Below, in pieces: positions 62,831 to 64,000 of a DNA stretch of 64,000 nucleotides (position 1 is its first letter; the number at the start of each line of letters is the position of its first letter). The notes beneath the pieces were generated by a model, which was given only the letters and a program-made list of their open reading frames with translations, was not told where the DNA came from and did not search any database. The DNA is from Lanius collurio (Eukaryota; Chordata; Aves; Passeriformes; Laniidae): assembly GCA_020086605.1 (NCBI GenBank), contig JACBWW010000023.1, positions 1,014,225 through 1,078,224 on the forward strand, in the 5' to 3' direction. A program made the position numbers and the translations under genes.

Positions 62831-63580
62831 CCAGTAGATGGTGAGGGCCCTTTGCCAGTGATGTTAATAAGATCCCAGTTCAACAGGTGCTCTTAGGAGC
62901 AAAGGCTCACTCACGGTAGGAGAAGCAGAGGGAAGACAAAAGCTCCACAGTGGCAGTGAATCCTCTGGGCAGTGCTGCACCAAACTTCACCTGGCTCCAC
63001 TGCGAGAGAGGAGCCGAGTCCTGCCCATCAGCCCCCAGTCGAAATCCCCCTGTGTTTCTGTCCTTCCCGAGTAAAACCCCTCGGCTAAGAGGCTGCACCT
63101 TCCTCCTCCCCGCAACAACCCCCTTTTGCCCTCTTAAGTACCGCTCGTTATCGTCTCGTAGGCAACAAATGGGACAACGTCCCCTGAGAGAAAGGGAAAA
63201 AAAAAAAAAAAAAAAAAAAGAAAAATCCTAACTTCCATCAACAGGGCAACCTGGCGGCTGCACTGTGAGCCTTGGTGTCCCAGTAAGAGTCCAAACATAC
63301 CGTATGGAAAAGGTGCTGGAGGTCTAACAAGGGAAAATGCGGAATAGAGTTACCTGATTTCTCTCATGAATGGCCAGTACACTATCTGTACTGGCTTCAG
63401 AGGCGTTTTTGCTGAGAGCAGACATGAGAAAACTTTTCCCTGAGTGTGTACACGGCCCACCAGGCAATAATGAGAACGAGTTTTATTTCACATTCCTTAT
63501 ACAGCAACAAACTTCACATATTTTAACTGTCCTTTGAAAAGAATGTTATTTGAACACCGGACTATGGGACCAGCTGACCG
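62831..63580. other. CpG-island shore; no gene recognised
   Basis: Moderately GC-rich flank of the island with an A23 homopolymer at 63197-63219. On the minus strand, possible splice donors occur at about 62917 (gtgagt after ctacc), 63300 (gtatgt) and 63365 (gtaact). These would suit a first exon of a minus-strand transcript, but no coding frame can be confirmed. Confidence 0.5.
63197..63219. repeat. A23 homopolymer
   Basis: An uninterrupted run of 23 adenines, followed by G and five more As. It could be a retrocopy tail or simple polymerase slippage. No flanking duplication is visible. Confidence 0.95.
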
Positions 63581-63583
63581 AAA

Positions 63584-63591
63584 TATAAAAG
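63584..63591 (+). promoter_or_regulatory. TATA-box-like element
   Basis: TATAAAAG stands about 60 bases before a short ORF and about 30 bases before a pyrimidine-rich possible start region. Good consensus, but untested. Confidence 0.35.
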
Positions 63592-64000
63592 GGCATTATA
63601 GACTCTTACTGTCTGCTTTGTTTTCAGTTGTAAAACAAGCAGTATGAAGGATCATGTAATTGTGCTGCCAAGAGAAGTTTCTAATCGCAGTGAGGAGTTC
63701 AAACAAGAAAATCTCTAGCCTCTTCCTTTGATTTAACAGTGGTACCTGTAAGTAGTTAAGGTTTCTTTTTGTTTGTTTGTTTTATTTGTGGTACAAATAA
63801 CCTATCAGAGTTATCTCAGTTTTCATCTAAATTCCATTTTAGTCCAGTAACTCAGACTCACAGTATTGCATTTGGAGTAATTTCTGATTTTAAACTGAAC
63901 ATCAAGTGTTTGTTTTAAAATTCAACATTTAACTGAAAAGTTGGCCCAGACTAGGATGATGACACCTGAGTCTTGTTTCCTGAGGAGTTCAATGACTTCT
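63592..64000. other. Possible first exon of a + strand transcript; otherwise no gene recognised
   Basis: Downstream of the TATA-like element, an ATG at 63644 opens a 24-codon frame ending in TAG at 63716-63718. It reads MKDHVIVLPREVSNRSEEFK then QENL, and a consensus donor gtaagt begins at 63748. The peptide is not one I recognise. The rest of the window end is AT-rich and featureless. Confidence 0.3.

Noticed and set aside
1..64000. CRISPR arrays, bacterial operons, tRNA or rRNA genes, intact retroviruses
   Set aside because: Nothing of the kind is visible; the window is typical vertebrate intronic and intergenic DNA.

Overview
The window is vertebrate nuclear DNA, almost certainly from a bird. 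It is AT-rich and intron-dominated, and it carries CR1-type LINE fragments with the avian 3' end. Its nine exons read almost residue for residue as the plasma-membrane noradrenaline transporter SLC6A2 (NET). I suspect a passerine but cannot prove the species from this stretch.

Layout. Positions 1-4992 are intron upstream of the first visible exon. SLC6A2 lies on the + strand from 4993 to 29896. One exon encodes TM2 (4993-5124). After an 8.3 kb intron that contains a 9-base N gap, eight consecutive exons (13430-29896) join in frame and encode the end of EL2 through the start of TM11. Lengths (132, then 139, 135, 104, 125, 113, 129, 100 and 101 bp) and phases are mutually consistent, and every exon is bounded by AG and GT. 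Three parts of the gene are not visible: the N-terminal/TM1 exon, presumably upstream of the window; the TM3/large-EL2 exon expected between 5125 and 13429; and the last one or two exons (TM11 end, TM12, C-tail). I could not find that last part anywhere in the 34 kb after 29896.

From about 30 kb to 62 kb I recognise no known gene. The stretch holds low-complexity and CR1 pieces, a perfectly phased 40-bp duplication, a decayed coding-looking patch at 30.9-31.3 kb next to a single N, and a set of minus-strand exon-like segments with good splice sites. A GC-rich CpG island with two CTCF-like motifs sits at 62.3-62.83 kb. A TATA-box plus short-ORF plus splice-donor arrangement lies at 63.58-63.75 kb. 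The island and the minus-strand segments could belong to one unrecognised transcript convergent with SLC6A2, but this is inference.

Biology. NET returns extracellular noradrenaline, and also dopamine, into neurons using the Na+ and Cl- gradients. Birds are reported to lack the dopamine transporter gene SLC6A3, so avian NET carries extra load. That makes a Phe-to-Tyr change at the extracellular-gate position (codon 18364-18366) the most interesting coding observation. I found no mobile system, CRISPR array or other exotic element.
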